A stretch of DNA of 64,000 bases, from contig NZ_QAJI01000004.1 of the NCBI RefSeq assembly GCF_003852495.1, positions 463,111 through 527,110 of the forward strand, in the 5' to 3' direction. Made by a program: the position numbers and the translations under genes. The stretch comes from Taibaiella sp. KBW10. Its GTDB lineage: Bacteria > Bacteroidota > Bacteroidia > Chitinophagales > Chitinophagaceae. A model generated the notes under the pieces. It had not been told where the DNA came from, ran no database searches, and was given only the letters and a program-made list of their open reading frames with translations. Within the stretch, counting starts at the first letter, position 1, and every line of letters starts with the position of its first letter. Positions 17,201 to 26,852 of the stretch are shown here, piece after piece.

Positions 17201-18956
17201 TCCCGTCAAAATCTACTAGTGCATTCGGATCATTCAACAATACTTTTCCCTGAAAATAGGCAGGGGTGATATCTCCTTTTACCGTAACATCAGTGTAGAC
17301 ATAGTCTTTAAAACCGAAACGGGTGAAATTGCCATCGACAAGAATATTCATTTTTGCCGGATCAAGGTATTTCCCTTTGAAAGAAAACGCCCCATCAGTT
17401 TGACCAATCATGGGCTGCTGCAGGAGCGCGCCCAAATTAAACTGCTGCACCTTTACCTGACCTTCATAATTGGGTTCGGGACTCACCACCTGGGTAATGG
17501 TAGTATTGGCCTGTACGAGCCCTAAACCGGTTTGTATGCGGGCATTAACATGAAAGTTATGCATCGTACCGTTAAAGTCAAAGGGTGCCGTAATCTGATC
17601 CAGTGCCAGCAGGTTAATACCGGTAGCCTCTTTCAGAAAAGGAAAATAATGGTATAGGTACGCACCGGATGTTTTCAGGGTTGATTGTTCAAAAACAATA
17701 TTTGAATTGTCTACATCAGGCAATTGATCCATACGGAAGGCCCCAACATTCAACTGGCTCTTACCATCATTAATGATCGCGTTTGTTGCATATAGTTTGT
17801 CTACCGTACCCCCGCAATGTCCGTCCACCGAAACTTCCATGTTTTGGAATAATTTCATTTCCGGTGCAAAAAAGATGATATCGTTTACGGCTACTTTTGC
17901 CTGACGTAAACGGCCTTCCATCCTTACTTTGCTGATGTAATCGATAAAATCCGGAAAGCGGTCATAATGCATGGCATAATAATCCTTGATAATGCTGTTG
18001 TTTGTCTCCAGATACAGATCGGCACATTCAGAGATGCGGGGAGAAACTTTTACTTTGGCCCGCATTTCTTTAATATTGAGCCCGCAGCGTTCCTGAGCAG
18101 AGAGGTGCAGCAGATCGCCACGTATGGTATCGCCTGCAATACGCACATCTTTGATCTGGATGCTGATATTTCGCACATCCATCTTCCATTCATCAAATAA
18201 GCCTGCCGGTGCAACCGTTCTGTCCGGATCATCCATAAAATACCGGCCATCTTCAATCGTCACATTTTTGACCAAAACCTTCCATTGATCCGGATTAAAG
18301 GCAGTGGTATCAATCTCATTTGTTTTTTTCCGGCGCCGGAGGTGCTCGGGTCTGCCCCCTTTATAATCCCGGAGGCCGAAAGTCGTTTGCAGCCCGGAGA
18401 TATTGTTGATGTCAATTAGTTTCGTTGCAAAATCAAGCTTATTGAAGTCCATCGTGAAATCGGTCAGCGCCATTTCCATGTCACTACCCACCCATTGGTC
18501 TATTAAGGCAAACCTTATCTGGTGCAGCTTTATTCTTTTCAGGTCAATTTCGAGGGGATCTGATGCTTCTTTATTGGTCTGCGCGTCTGAAGAGAAGGCA
18601 TCTGCGATAAACTGGTAATTCCAGACCGAATCATTTTTAGGTCTCCGGAGGTTGATAAAGGCGCCGTCTAAACCGACATAATGCAGGACAGGCTTGTCTT
18701 TAAAAATAAACCAATCGGTAATGCTGATCTCCAGGTGTTTGGTGTACAGTAAAGTATCCCCTCGCTGGTCTGCAACAAAAACGCCATCCAAGGTCATTTT
18801 ATCCAGCAGTTGCAGGTGAAACCCCTTAACGGTTACGGTTGTCTTTAATTTTCGGGAAAGAAAAGCAGCGGCCTTTTCTGCTACATATTGTTGTACGGAA
18901 GGAATATTGATTAGCACCGCTATCAAAAGCAATAATGCCAATACCGTACCCAACAC
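14187..18956 (-). CDS. TamB-like translocation/assembly protein (AsmA/DUF490 type)
   Basis: A very large (1589-residue) envelope protein. One N-terminal membrane anchor (residues 1-20) is followed by a long beta-rich repeat region (LTLDGVFVADQRGDTLLYTK, then many strand-Gly-strand units). The C-terminal TamB/DUF490 domain (about 1200-1540) contains GNGNIILEIPSDGDIRLNGMY and a barrel-like ending. TamB-type proteins form a hydrophobic groove bridging inner and outer membranes and are thought to help lipid transport or barrel assembly. No TamA/BamA homologue is adjacent. No ATG is available: the frame opens at a stop at 18996 and the first acceptable start is GTG at 18956. The preceding codons would encode a basic KLKRFLK stretch, so a rarer start further upstream is possible. 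Confidence 0.9.
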   Translation of the reverse strand: MLGTVLALLLLIAVLINIPSVQQYVAEKAAAFLSRKLKTTVTVKGFHLQLLDKMTLDGVFVADQRGDTLLYTKHLEISITDWFIFKDKPVLHYVGLDGAFINLRRPKNDSVWNYQFIADAFSSDAQTNKEASDPLEIDLKRIKLHQIRFALIDQWVGSDMEMALTDFTMDFNKLDFATKLIDINNISGLQTTFGLRDYKGGRPEHLRRRKKTNEIDTTAFNPDQWKVLVKNVTIEDGRYFMDDPDRTVAPAGLFDEWKMDVRNISIQIKDVRIAGDTIRGDLLHLSAQERCGLNIKEMRAKVKVSPRISECADLYLETNNSIIKDYYAMHYDRFPDFIDYISKVRMEGRLRQAKVAVNDIIFFAPEMKLFQNMEVSVDGHCGGTVDKLYATNAIINDGKSQLNVGAFRMDQLPDVDNSNIVFEQSTLKTSGAYLYHYFPFLKEATGINLLALDQITAPFDFNGTMHNFHVNARIQTGLGLVQANTTITQVVSPEPNYEGQVKVQQFNLGALLQQPMIGQTDGAFSFKGKYLDPAKMNILVDGNFTRFGFKDYVYTDVTVKGDITPAYFQGKVLLNDPNALVDFDGKLQYDHAIAKTDFTAKIGHLNFLNLKLMNENIRANGLLTAHFTGTNFDDFTGEALLQQMKIYRDSTYLDIDSVYLKSTIENGQKYLYAGTNNIKARIWGNYKLVDLPESFQQLLSTYMPNYFKAPKQYNRNQLINFDMQTEDITDLLSIFNKDISLPKGGVLEGSLNTQNDQLRLSSNLPQLIFDGFVFDSLQVNGNGNNKDLKINIDLAEIRSGSNVFLRNVNLDSKWYRDSLDFNIVTSTFEEFGNAELNGRGYMQGGRFTLHILPSQIFINNNKWNIPAGNRIVYENEELNIENLSINSGQQHIYVGKSEVENNTAYIELKNLSNAPLTRLLQIDDMIKGGSINGTLKIQSLWSKQKINFDLSSKDTRFYEDTLQKISLQGNYDVAKGMVELTNNTGISAQNASATISGKLSLDTSSAQAIDGTLQFNNANIAWLTPFLRGFVSNLNGKVNGAISIKGNAAHPITSGQLSLKDIEVRPEINGETYTVADATIRVNENTIDIGTMYVKDQEKNTGLITGSITHNKLQTFSLNLEMNSDKIRVLNLNSAEGERFYGTIYAKTRARIFGLAQDLNVFISAIPLPNSNLVIPIDFSSDLGEYTFIRFKKRNVDYELAKRKKLKLSNKYNIRIDATINNNLGSNIILDPKTGDQLISKGNGNIILEIPSDGDIRLNGMYKIEEGTYNFAFRKMQILNYNRLFSIVPGSTIVWNGDLYDAHLDVTGTTAVKARLYDLISNEINRINLSNQEIRDAQLAQLVNVKLNASGTLQNPEVNFKLELLENRSIGTYAYQKLERINNDEKQLLNQVASLLLLDQFAPPEGFMNNTAAVSSGTINNMSDIFSSVASSQLTNMANKLFKVRDLHVGVGYKNYNLSNSNDPTSLSYLNRNEAKVNVRKNFLNNRLFVDVGGVYDWGRPATAGSKSYSSNLAGDFRVQYLMTPDGRIRFNIFRTSNYDALFQQNISRQGVGISYRKSFTNLKDLFFRNMTAPKDTLDAHTKDSGISE

Positions 18957-18984
18957 GTATTTTGATATTTTTAGAAACCGTTTC

Positions 18985-19002
18985 AGCTTAATTAATTAAG
19001 CT
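18985..19002. promoter_or_regulatory. 18-bp perfect palindrome at the TamB-like gene transcription start
   Basis: AGCTTAATT and AATTAAGCT meet without a spacer. The palindrome begins 2 bases after the -7 box (19004-19011) and covers the predicted start point. It could be an operator or a 5'-end hairpin. Confidence 0.5.
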
Positions 19003-19003
19003 G

Positions 19004-19011
19004 CAAATATA
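19004..19011 (-). promoter_or_regulatory. Promoter -7 box (TATATTTG) of the TamB-like gene
   Basis: TAnnTTTG match on the minus strand. The predicted start is near 18999, about 43 bases before the GTG at 18956. Confidence 0.55.
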
Positions 19012-19048
19012 CTTTTATTCAGGCAATTCAGCACCAGCGAATTACGAT

Positions 19049-19546
19049 TTAAAAGTAGCCTAAATAGGTCTTGGAATGCTTGGCAAATTCTATACTTACC
19101 GTATCGCCTATGGCAAATGTGCGGAAGTCTTCGGGGCTGACCTGAATGGTCAGCAGACCCGGATAATTCAGGTGAAAATGGCAGGAATTGGTCTGAGGAA
19201 TAAATTGTTTTTGCTGAATGGGAATGGCAATGATGGTTTTGAGGCCATCTCTAAGATCGGCTTTAAACTTACGGGAGAAGCGCTTTTTTCCAAAAATGGC
19301 CAATCCGTATATGAGTATAAAGAAACAGGTCGCAGCCAGGATATATTCGGGCAGGGAGAATTTTTTCTCCAGCTCATTGGCCGGTGTAGCTAAAGAGGCG
19401 ATGAGCCCGACACATACCACCAGACCCATACCGATTATGCCCATAAGTCTCAGCGTGCGAAAATAGCCCACCGATTCTGCCTCCAGCAAACCTTGGATAA
19501 ACGCACGTTCTTTATGGCTCATTTCCTCTTCGTAGGCCGTCAGCAT
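19049..19546 (-). CDS. Small membrane protein of unknown function
   Basis: A 165-residue protein with a charged N-terminal stretch, two hydrophobic segments (about 33-53 and 69-87), a basic cytoplasmic stretch (KKRFSRKFKADLR), and a soluble C-terminal half predicted to be beta-rich (CHFHLNYPGLLTIQV, GDTVSIEF). I do not recognise the family. It has its own promoter box (19576-19583) downstream of the enolase terminator, so it is probably a separate transcript. ATG 19546 is the first start; ATG at residue 9 is possible. Confidence 0.7.
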   Translation of the reverse strand: MLTAYEEEMSHKERAFIQGLLEAESVGYFRTLRLMGIIGMGLVVCVGLIASLATPANELEKKFSLPEYILAATCFFILIYGLAIFGKKRFSRKFKADLRDGLKTIIAIPIQQKQFIPQTNSCHFHLNYPGLLTIQVSPEDFRTFAIGDTVSIEFAKHSKTYLGYF

Positions 19547-19575
19547 ATTGTTTTTGTTTTAAGAAAACTAAGATA

Positions 19576-19583
19576 CAAAAATA
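19576..19583 (-). promoter_or_regulatory. Promoter -7 box (TATTTTTG) of the small membrane protein gene
   Basis: TAnnTTTG match abutting the enolase terminator; the predicted start is near 19571. Confidence 0.45.
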
Positions 19584-19616
19584 AAAGTCGCGTCCGAAAA
19601 CGGACACGACTTTTTT
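19583..19616 (-). terminator. Terminator after enolase
   Basis: A 14-bp stem with one mismatch, AAAAGTCG(C/T)GTCCG type, and an AAAA/TTTT loop. On the minus strand it is followed by TTTTATTTTT. Confidence 0.8.
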
Positions 19617-19634
19617 ATAAAGAATGATGTTTTA

Positions 19635-20984
<1,350 letters not shown>

Positions 20985-20987
20985 TTA

Positions 20988-21031
20988 AAAATCCGCATTC
21001 GGCCTATACTTTATAAAACCAAATGCGGATT
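20988..21031 (-). terminator. Terminator after the GT14 gene
   Basis: AATCCGCATT and AATGCGGATT pair across a 22-base loop. On the minus strand the stem ends in TTTTTAAC, 14 bases past the stop. Confidence 0.6.
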
Positions 21032-21044
21032 GTATTGTGTACGC

Positions 21045-22010
21045 TTAGTTACACTGGGTGGTATTCATTAAGCGATTCCCTTCGGTATTCAGCTCTTTTT
21101 CTTTTCTAAGTGGTGTGTCAAAATATGCTTTCAATCCGCCAATCACATTGGCATCTACATTATCATCAAATTTTCGGGCAAAGAGATTATTGCCTTTTTT
21201 TAGAAACCCAAGATCTTCGTTGGTAAATGTTTTGGGCCTCAGTTTAATATCGCCATCCGGTATCCAGATAATGGCGCGCATATCGTCGTTGACCAGCGTT
21301 CCTTTGAAGGAACTGTTCATCAGCACTGTCTGAAAGAAGGATTCATCAGGAATCAGTGTGTTTTTATAATATTCTTTGAATTTCTTAACCTCTTCACTGC
21401 CACACAGGAATTCACAACAGTCACGGGTCAGCATCATCCATTGCCCGCCAATATAAGGAACCACACCGTCCATATACTTCCTTTTATGTGTTGTGACAGA
21501 CATGGCTCCGTCGATCTCGCTAAAGTGGTTTTCAATTCTGTTCAGGGTTTCGGGGCGGGTCAGTATCTGATTGGCATATTTCAGATAACTCGTTCCTTTA
21601 TGCTCGGCCAGGAACTCGCCAATAATCTTTTGGGACTTTAAAGGATAATCCTGTCCGCTCAGGTTGATAAAATAATCCCATTGTGTTTCCTGCTTCAGCA
21701 AATAGCGCATACCGCTGAGTTCTGCCTGAACCATACTGTAACCGCCCCATACGACGGTTTGGTTTTCCAACACATGTATGCCGGAAAATTTACTTAAAAA
21801 GGAACCTATTTGTTCTTTGGTTATCTGATCGGCCTTTTTGTCGATATTGACAAGATAGATATTATTAGGATGATAAATGGCATTAAACAGGCGCCTGAAC
21901 TGCTTAGACAACCGGTGTGCCATGATAAAATATGCTATTTTAATCTTTGGCGGCTGTTCTTCATGCAATGATGAAGGACTGGGTTGTGTGTTTAACTGTA
22001 CTGCGCTCAT
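21045..22010 (-). CDS. GT14-type (core-2/I-branching) beta-1,6-N-acetylglucosaminyltransferase family protein
   Basis: A 321-residue protein without signal peptide or membrane helix, so probably cytoplasmic. The family pattern is clear: IKIAYFIMAHRLSKQFRRLF near residue 23, IYLVNIDKKAD, VVWGGYSMVQAELSGMRYLL, FINLSGQDYPLKS near 136, GGQWMMLTRD near 200, and IPDESFFQTVLMNS near 230. The family transfers sugars from nucleotide donors in glycan branching, here perhaps for capsule or surface polysaccharide. No other glycan gene is nearby, so the acceptor is unknown. The gene is divergent from the NYN-domain gene. Confidence 0.9.
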   Translation of the reverse strand: MSAVQLNTQPSPSSLHEEQPPKIKIAYFIMAHRLSKQFRRLFNAIYHPNNIYLVNIDKKADQITKEQIGSFLSKFSGIHVLENQTVVWGGYSMVQAELSGMRYLLKQETQWDYFINLSGQDYPLKSQKIIGEFLAEHKGTSYLKYANQILTRPETLNRIENHFSEIDGAMSVTTHKRKYMDGVVPYIGGQWMMLTRDCCEFLCGSEEVKKFKEYYKNTLIPDESFFQTVLMNSSFKGTLVNDDMRAIIWIPDGDIKLRPKTFTNEDLGFLKKGNNLFARKFDDNVDANVIGGLKAYFDTPLRKEKELNTEGNRLMNTTQCN

Positions 22011-22178
22011 AATAGAAATATAAAGGGGTATTTAATACTATTGTACCCCTCTTTTGTAAGGTACGACTATTAGCCGGATAAGGGCTTGCCTCATTTGCCC
22101 CTCCCTGGCATTTAGGGTACGGGGATGATCTCCCGAACATAATTATAGTTTACCTTTACGGGATACAAATTGTATCAA

Positions 22179-22913
22179 ATGAAAGAATTAAGACTCGCCG
22201 TATTGATCGACGCCGATAATGTGCCTTATGCTAATATTAAGGAGATGCTGGAAGAGATTTCTAAAAACGGCACCCCAACTATAAAAAGAATTTACGCAGA
22301 CTGGACCAAACCCACCCTTTCGGGCTGGAAAAATGTATTACTTGAGAATGCCATCACCCCTATCCAGCAATATAGCTATACCACCGGTAAAAATTCGAGT
22401 GACAGCGCGCTGATTATTGACGCGATGGATATCCTGTACTCCGACAAAGTCGACGGATTCTGCATCGTTTCTTCCGATAGTGATTTTACACGCCTGGCCA
22501 CAAGGCTCAGAGAGGCCGGAATGAAGGTAATCGGTATCGGGGAACAAAAGACCCCCTATCCTTTTATTACTGCCTGTGATAAATTTATCTACATTGAAAT
22601 CCTGAAATCTTCAGCGCAGGAAGAAGCTCCCGAAACCACTAAAAACAAAAAAGAGGAGCATAGCATCTCTAAGATCGATAAACGCCTGATCAAATTACTG
22701 TCTGACAGTGTCAGTGACCTTGCGGATGAGAGCGGCTGGACCTTCCTGGGGGAAGTAGGCAACTTTATCCTGAAGAAAAAACCGGATTTCGATCCCAGGA
22801 ATTATGGATTCCCTAAACTGCTGCTCCTAATCAAGAGTACCGATAAGTTCCTGATTGAGGAGCGGGAAACGGGCACTAAAACCGTTAAACACATTTATGT
22901 AAAAACGAAGTAA
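22179..22913 (+). CDS. NYN-domain putative RNase with a C-terminal OST-HTH/LOTUS-like domain
   Basis: A 244-residue protein. The N-terminal NYN (PIN-like) domain shows LAVLIDADNVP at residues 6-16, DSALIIDAMDILYS, and SSDSDFTRLATRLREAG, with the acidic residues expected for metal-dependent RNA cleavage. A charged linker (EEAPETTKNKKEEHS) leads to a C-terminal winged-helix region (about 165-244: GWTFLGEVGNFILKKKPDFDPRNYGFPKLLLLIKS), typical of the OST-HTH/LOTUS domain that binds RNA. This pairing is widespread in bacteria and usually annotated LabA/DUF88-like. ATG 22179 is preferred over TTG 22170. A role in RNA turnover is inferred. Confidence 0.9.
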   Translation: MKELRLAVLIDADNVPYANIKEMLEEISKNGTPTIKRIYADWTKPTLSGWKNVLLENAITPIQQYSYTTGKNSSDSALIIDAMDILYSDKVDGFCIVSSDSDFTRLATRLREAGMKVIGIGEQKTPYPFITACDKFIYIEILKSSAQEEAPETTKNKKEEHSISKIDKRLIKLLSDSVSDLADESGWTFLGEVGNFILKKKPDFDPRNYGFPKLLLLIKSTDKFLIEERETGTKTVKHIYVKTK

Positions 22914-23000
22914 ATCTATTTATAAAGACAGGATACAAATTAGCGCGGGTAAATCGGATACGATCGAATAAAAATCCCGCTAAAAATCAATATTTCTGTA

Positions 23001-23008
23001 TAATTTTG
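23001..23008 (+). promoter_or_regulatory. Promoter -7 box (TAATTTTG) of the nitroreductase gene
   Basis: TAnnTTTG match 42 bases before the ATG. Confidence 0.5.
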
Positions 23009-23049
23009 GCAGCATTCTTATACAGACATATAAAATATACATAGCTCAG

Positions 23050-23631
23050 ATGAACGCTTTTGACACTTTAAAACAGATTATAGAAACAAGAAGAACAACC
23101 AAACCGGGCCAGATGAATGGCAAGGCCATTACTAATGAAGACCTGCAAGAAATACTGGCGCTGGCCGATTGGGCACCTACCCACGCCCGCACTGAACCTT
23201 GGCGGTTTTTTGTCTTAACCGGCGAAAATCTTCAAAAATTCTGTGAGCATCATGCACAACTCTACTGGGCCAATACCCCACTGGAATCCAGAACGGAAAC
23301 CAAACGTGATGCCCTGATGAATATGGGTAACAAGGCCTCTCATCTTGTGATCTCTGTGATGCGTCGCACCCCTGAGGCCAAAATCATTACCGAAGAAGAG
23401 TACGCTGCGGTGGCTACGGCAACCCAACATATTTTACTGGGCGCGACTGCTAAAGGCATTGCGTCTTTCTGGAGTACAGGAGGTATGACGCACCACCCTG
23501 CCATGAAACTATACCTGGAGTTAAAAGATGATGACCTCCTTATGGGATTGATTTATCTGGGTTATACGGATGAACCGGCAAAAGAAGGCATGCGTAAAAT
23601 CCCTCTGGAAGATAAAATCATCTGGATATAG
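23050..23631 (+). CDS. Nitroreductase family flavoprotein
   Basis: A 193-residue FMN-dependent oxidoreductase of the nitroreductase fold. Signature segments are the Arg-rich N-terminus ETRRTTKPGQMNG, LALADWAPTHARTEPWRFFVLTG (FMN phosphate and ring binding, residues 36-58), ATQHILLGATAKGIASFWSTGG near 120-141, and the C-terminal LMGLIYLGYTDEP. Members reduce nitro groups, quinones or enoyl substrates with NAD(P)H; the natural substrate here is unknown. Length is normal. The dipeptidase gene follows 52 bases downstream on the same strand. Confidence 0.93.
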   Translation: MNAFDTLKQIIETRRTTKPGQMNGKAITNEDLQEILALADWAPTHARTEPWRFFVLTGENLQKFCEHHAQLYWANTPLESRTETKRDALMNMGNKASHLVISVMRRTPEAKIITEEEYAAVATATQHILLGATAKGIASFWSTGGMTHHPAMKLYLELKDDDLLMGLIYLGYTDEPAKEGMRKIPLEDKIIWI

Positions 23632-23683
23632 CTTGTAATAAAAATGTAAACAACCCAAATATTAATCAATAAAAATTATAATT

Positions 23684-25045
23684 ATGGAAGCTTGGAAAGC
23701 CTATTTGGCCGAACATAAGGATCGTTTCTTGAACGAATTACTGGATCTGTTAAGAATCCCCTCTGTAAGTGCTGATAGTAAATACAAAGGTGATGTAGCC
23801 CGTTGTGCAGACGCAGTGAAGCAAGCGATGCTGGATGCCGGTTGTGATATGGCAGAAGTATGTCCTACGGAAGGGCATCCGATCGTGTATGGCGAAAAAA
23901 TAATTGATCCTGCCTTACCTACTGTTTTGGTATATGGCCACTATGATGTGCAACCTGCCGATCCCCTGGAACTATGGACCAGCGGGCCTTTTGAGCCGGT
24001 AATTAAAGATGATAAGATTTATGCACGTGGGGCCTGTGATGATAAAGGACAGTTTTATATGCACATCAAAGCATTTGAGGTAATGGCAAAAACCAATACC
24101 CTGCAGTGTAATGTAAAAATGATGATCGAGGGTGAGGAAGAAGTGGGTTCGGCTAACCTGGGTAAATTCCTGGAAGACAATGTTGCTAAATTAAAGGCCG
24201 ATATCGTTTTGGTTTCTGATACGTCTATGATCAGTATGGAGCATCCTTCTATAGAAACGGGTTTACGTGGCCTGGCTTATATGGAAGTGGAGGTGACCGG
24301 TCCTAACCGCGATCTGCATAGTGGTGTATACGGTGGTGGTGTCGCGAATCCGATCAATGAATTGTGTAAGATGATCGCATCGCTACATGACGAAAACAAA
24401 CACATTACGATCCCGGGCTTTTATGATAAAGTACAGGAACTGACTGATGCGGAACGCAAAGCCCTGAATGATGCTCCTTTTGAGCTTGATGAATACAAAA
24501 AAGACCTGAATGTTACCGAAGTAGCCGGTGAAAAAGGCTATACCACAATCGAACGTACGGGTGTACGCCCGACACTTGATGTGAATGGCATCTGGGGCGG
24601 CTATACGGGTGAAGGGGCTAAAACGGTATTACCGTCTAAGGCATTCGCTAAAATATCAATGCGTTTGGTTCCCCATCAGATTTCTACCGAGATCACAGAA
24701 TTGTTCCAAAAACATTTTGAAGGACTGGCTACTGCGGGTACAACCGTAAAAGTAACGGCACATCATGGCGGCGAACCGGTGGTAACTCCTACTGATGGTA
24801 AGGCGTATCAGGCTGCGGCAAAAGCAATCAAAACAACTTTTGGTAAAGATCCGATCCCAACCAGAGGCGGTGGCAGCATTCCGATCATTGCTTTATTTGA
24901 GAAGACTTTGGGTTTAAAAACCGTGTTATTGGGCTTTGGACTGGATAATGATAATATCCACTCTCCTAATGAGAAATATGATATCGCCAACTACTTTAAG
25001 GGTATTGAGACGATTCCGTATTTCCATAAATATTTTGCGGAGTAA
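23684..25045 (+). CDS. M20 family dipeptidase
   Basis: A 453-residue cytoplasmic metallopeptidase of the M20 (PepV/carnosinase-like) family. Zinc ligands are visible: YGHYDVQPADP with His86 and Asp88, ARGACDDKGQ with Asp119, and the catalytic pair Glu151-Glu152 in MMIEGEEEVGS. The dimerisation lid lies around 210-370 and a late zinc His is in DNDNIHSPNEKYD near 433. It hydrolyses dipeptides or similar amides. It may be co-transcribed with the nitroreductase gene and ends at a strong convergent terminator. Confidence 0.94.
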   Translation: MEAWKAYLAEHKDRFLNELLDLLRIPSVSADSKYKGDVARCADAVKQAMLDAGCDMAEVCPTEGHPIVYGEKIIDPALPTVLVYGHYDVQPADPLELWTSGPFEPVIKDDKIYARGACDDKGQFYMHIKAFEVMAKTNTLQCNVKMMIEGEEEVGSANLGKFLEDNVAKLKADIVLVSDTSMISMEHPSIETGLRGLAYMEVEVTGPNRDLHSGVYGGGVANPINELCKMIASLHDENKHITIPGFYDKVQELTDAERKALNDAPFELDEYKKDLNVTEVAGEKGYTTIERTGVRPTLDVNGIWGGYTGEGAKTVLPSKAFAKISMRLVPHQISTEITELFQKHFEGLATAGTTVKVTAHHGGEPVVTPTDGKAYQAAAKAIKTTFGKDPIPTRGGGSIPIIALFEKTLGLKTVLLGFGLDNDNIHSPNEKYDIANYFKGIETIPYFHKYFAE

Positions 25046-25058
25046 GATACGCTCCCCA

Positions 25059-25110
25059 TTATAAATTAATAAAGGCTAACCGGATTCGGCTAGCCTTTAT
25101 TAATTTATAA
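25059..25110. terminator. Convergent terminator
   Basis: A 24-bp stem with a single mismatch and a GATT loop. Outer arms are TTATAAATTAATAAAGG and complement, so it works for both the dipeptidase gene and the convergent DsbA-like gene. Confidence 0.9.
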
Positions 25111-25122
25111 TCTTACTCATTT

Positions 25123-25776
25123 TTAATTCTGTGCCGACTGTATCTGTATCAATACAGAAGAGATCGTCTGCTTTAAGGTTTCATAGTCTGTATAGCCCTT
25201 AGCTAAAAGATAGAATTTACTCTCTGAAACCTGCAACAATACCTGCGGATAGCTTTCTACCTGTAATTGTTTCACCAATTGAAATTCATAGTAGGCTTTT
25301 TCTTTGTAGGTTTCGCTGTGCAGGCGCGTATAAAACTCGTCCGGATCAATTTCGTATTGATGCAATAAATGGCGATAAGCCTCATCATCGGTCAGGTCGC
25401 GGCCTTCATAATGTAAGGCATACTGCAGATCGGCGGCAATCTGCACGGCTTTGTCAGGCATATATTCTTTCAGAATGCACAAGGCAATTGCCGGCTTTTC
25501 CGAATTGGGAAACCAATCGCTGTCCTCTGCCTGATTGATATGAAATAAATAATCGGGGCCGAATTTAATACCGGTGTGGGCTTCTACTTTTTTATAGTTT
25601 TCCTTTATCACATCGGCAATTATACTAATAGGTTGCGGATGTTCAGGTAATAACATGCCCCCACTCAATACCTCAAACTGGAATTCCTTTTGAAATTCCT
25701 CAGCAATTCTTTTAATCACCGGGCTGAAACCATAACACCATCCACAATATGCGTCGTAACAATAAATAATAGTCAT
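25123..25776 (-). CDS. DsbA/FrnE family thioredoxin-fold protein
   Basis: A 217-residue protein with a CGWC redox motif at residues 11-14 (YDAYCGWCYGF) right after the first beta strand, the long DsbA-type helical insertion (about 60-165), and a returning thioredoxin half with the cis-Pro region VESYPQVLLQVS. It lacks a signal peptide, so it is probably a cytoplasmic FrnE/2-hydroxychromene-isomerase-like oxidoreductase rather than a periplasmic disulfide catalyst. Substrate unknown. Monocistronic, convergent with the dipeptidase gene. Confidence 0.9.
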   Translation of the reverse strand: MTIIYCYDAYCGWCYGFSPVIKRIAEEFQKEFQFEVLSGGMLLPEHPQPISIIADVIKENYKKVEAHTGIKFGPDYLFHINQAEDSDWFPNSEKPAIALCILKEYMPDKAVQIAADLQYALHYEGRDLTDDEAYRHLLHQYEIDPDEFYTRLHSETYKEKAYYEFQLVKQLQVESYPQVLLQVSESKFYLLAKGYTDYETLKQTISSVLIQIQSAQN

Positions 25777-25835
25777 ACCGCAAAATAAAAGATTTTTGAA
25801 CTATTTAAATATAGATATTTGTGAAAAATATCCAA

Positions 25836-26066
25836 ATGGAACCAAATCCCGAACTCCTCACCGAACTATTTGAACTGCGCATGCCTTTTGGGAAATATAA
25901 GGGTACCCTGATCGGCGATCTGCCGGAGGCTTATATTTTATGGTTCAACAGGCAAGGATTCCCAAAAGGAAAACTAGGATTACTACTCCAAACCATGTAT
26001 GAAATTAAGTTGAATGGCTTAAGTTTTCTTTTAGACCCGATCAGAAAAAGCAAAACAAAAGGATAA
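25836..26066 (+). CDS. DUF3820 family protein
   Basis: A 76-residue protein with the DUF3820 core: MPFGKYKGTLIGDLPEAYILWF, then KGKLGLLLQTMYEIKLNGL. Small proteins of this kind occur widely; similar modules are linked to nucleases, but the function is not established. I chose ATG 25836; GTG 25821 would add five residues. Confidence 0.85.
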   Translation: MEPNPELLTELFELRMPFGKYKGTLIGDLPEAYILWFNRQGFPKGKLGLLLQTMYEIKLNGLSFLLDPIRKSKTKG

Positions 26067-26115
26067 ATACTGCCCTTCTCTTAACCGTAATGATGGGCAA
26101 AGGCATTTTTATCCC

Positions 26116-26123
26116 TAAATTTG
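26116..26123 (+). promoter_or_regulatory. Promoter -7 box (TAAATTTG)
   Basis: TAnnTTTG match 17 bases before the ATG at 26140. Confidence 0.5.
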
Positions 26124-26139
26124 CGGATCGGTATCATTT

Positions 26140-26847
26140 ATGTCATCACAACACACTACTAATCCTAAAAAGAGGAAACTACATACAACATTGCTCATTG
26201 CAATGCTGATCACTTTTGTGGTGGTTTACAACAGAAACCTGATTGCAAAGGAGATTTATCCTGATTACAAACTGGGAAGCAGCCTTAATGAAAAGCTTAA
26301 TAATCCCATTAATATCCGGTATATTGACATGGGTATGGATATTTTGGAAAATGGCTACCTGATCGTTATCTCCGGTAAGGATACCAAAAGTGAGCTTTTT
26401 AGTAGCGTCAACCGGAAAGATAAGACTTATGCTTATGCAGGGCTTGTGTTTATCGAAAATAATTACCCTTTTGTTTATACCATAGCCCTTCCGACCACTA
26501 CCAGTAAAGGTGGCCTGGTAAGAGACTCTTTCGAAAATTATGTTGGAGCCAAGAATGTAACCGGATTCGGTATTTATAAATTCCCGGTCAGTAATATGCA
26601 GGTACTTGCGATGCAAAAAATCATCCGGAGTTACTATCAAAAAGGAGTCGCTTATGATAATAATTATCAATTGAGCACCGATGAAGCAATGTATCCTTCA
26701 GAATTCGTCTTTAAAGTAATGACACAGGCCACGAAAAACAAAAAATTCATCTCTTATACCAATGCGGGGCCTTATCAGTTTGTCTCGATCGACGATCTTT
26801 TCTTAAGACCTCAAAATCAAAAAATTTATTCCGCCGTTTTTAATTAA
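26140..26847 (+). CDS. Membrane-anchored protein of unknown function
   Basis: A 235-residue protein. A basic N-terminus (KKRKLHTT) and one hydrophobic segment (about 16-31) form a signal anchor, leaving a mostly alpha/beta extracytoplasmic domain. Segments such as GYLIVISGKDTKSELF and YAYAGLVFIENNYPFVYTI suggest a beta-sheet core. I do not recognise the family. It ends 5 bases before the lipoprotein gene downstream, with which it forms an operon. Confidence 0.75.
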   Translation: MSSQHTTNPKKRKLHTTLLIAMLITFVVVYNRNLIAKEIYPDYKLGSSLNEKLNNPINIRYIDMGMDILENGYLIVISGKDTKSELFSSVNRKDKTYAYAGLVFIENNYPFVYTIALPTTTSKGGLVRDSFENYVGAKNVTGFGIYKFPVSNMQVLAMQKIIRSYYQKGVAYDNNYQLSTDEAMYPSEFVFKVMTQATKNKKFISYTNAGPYQFVSIDDLFLRPQNQKIYSAVFN

Positions 26848-26852
26848 TCTTC

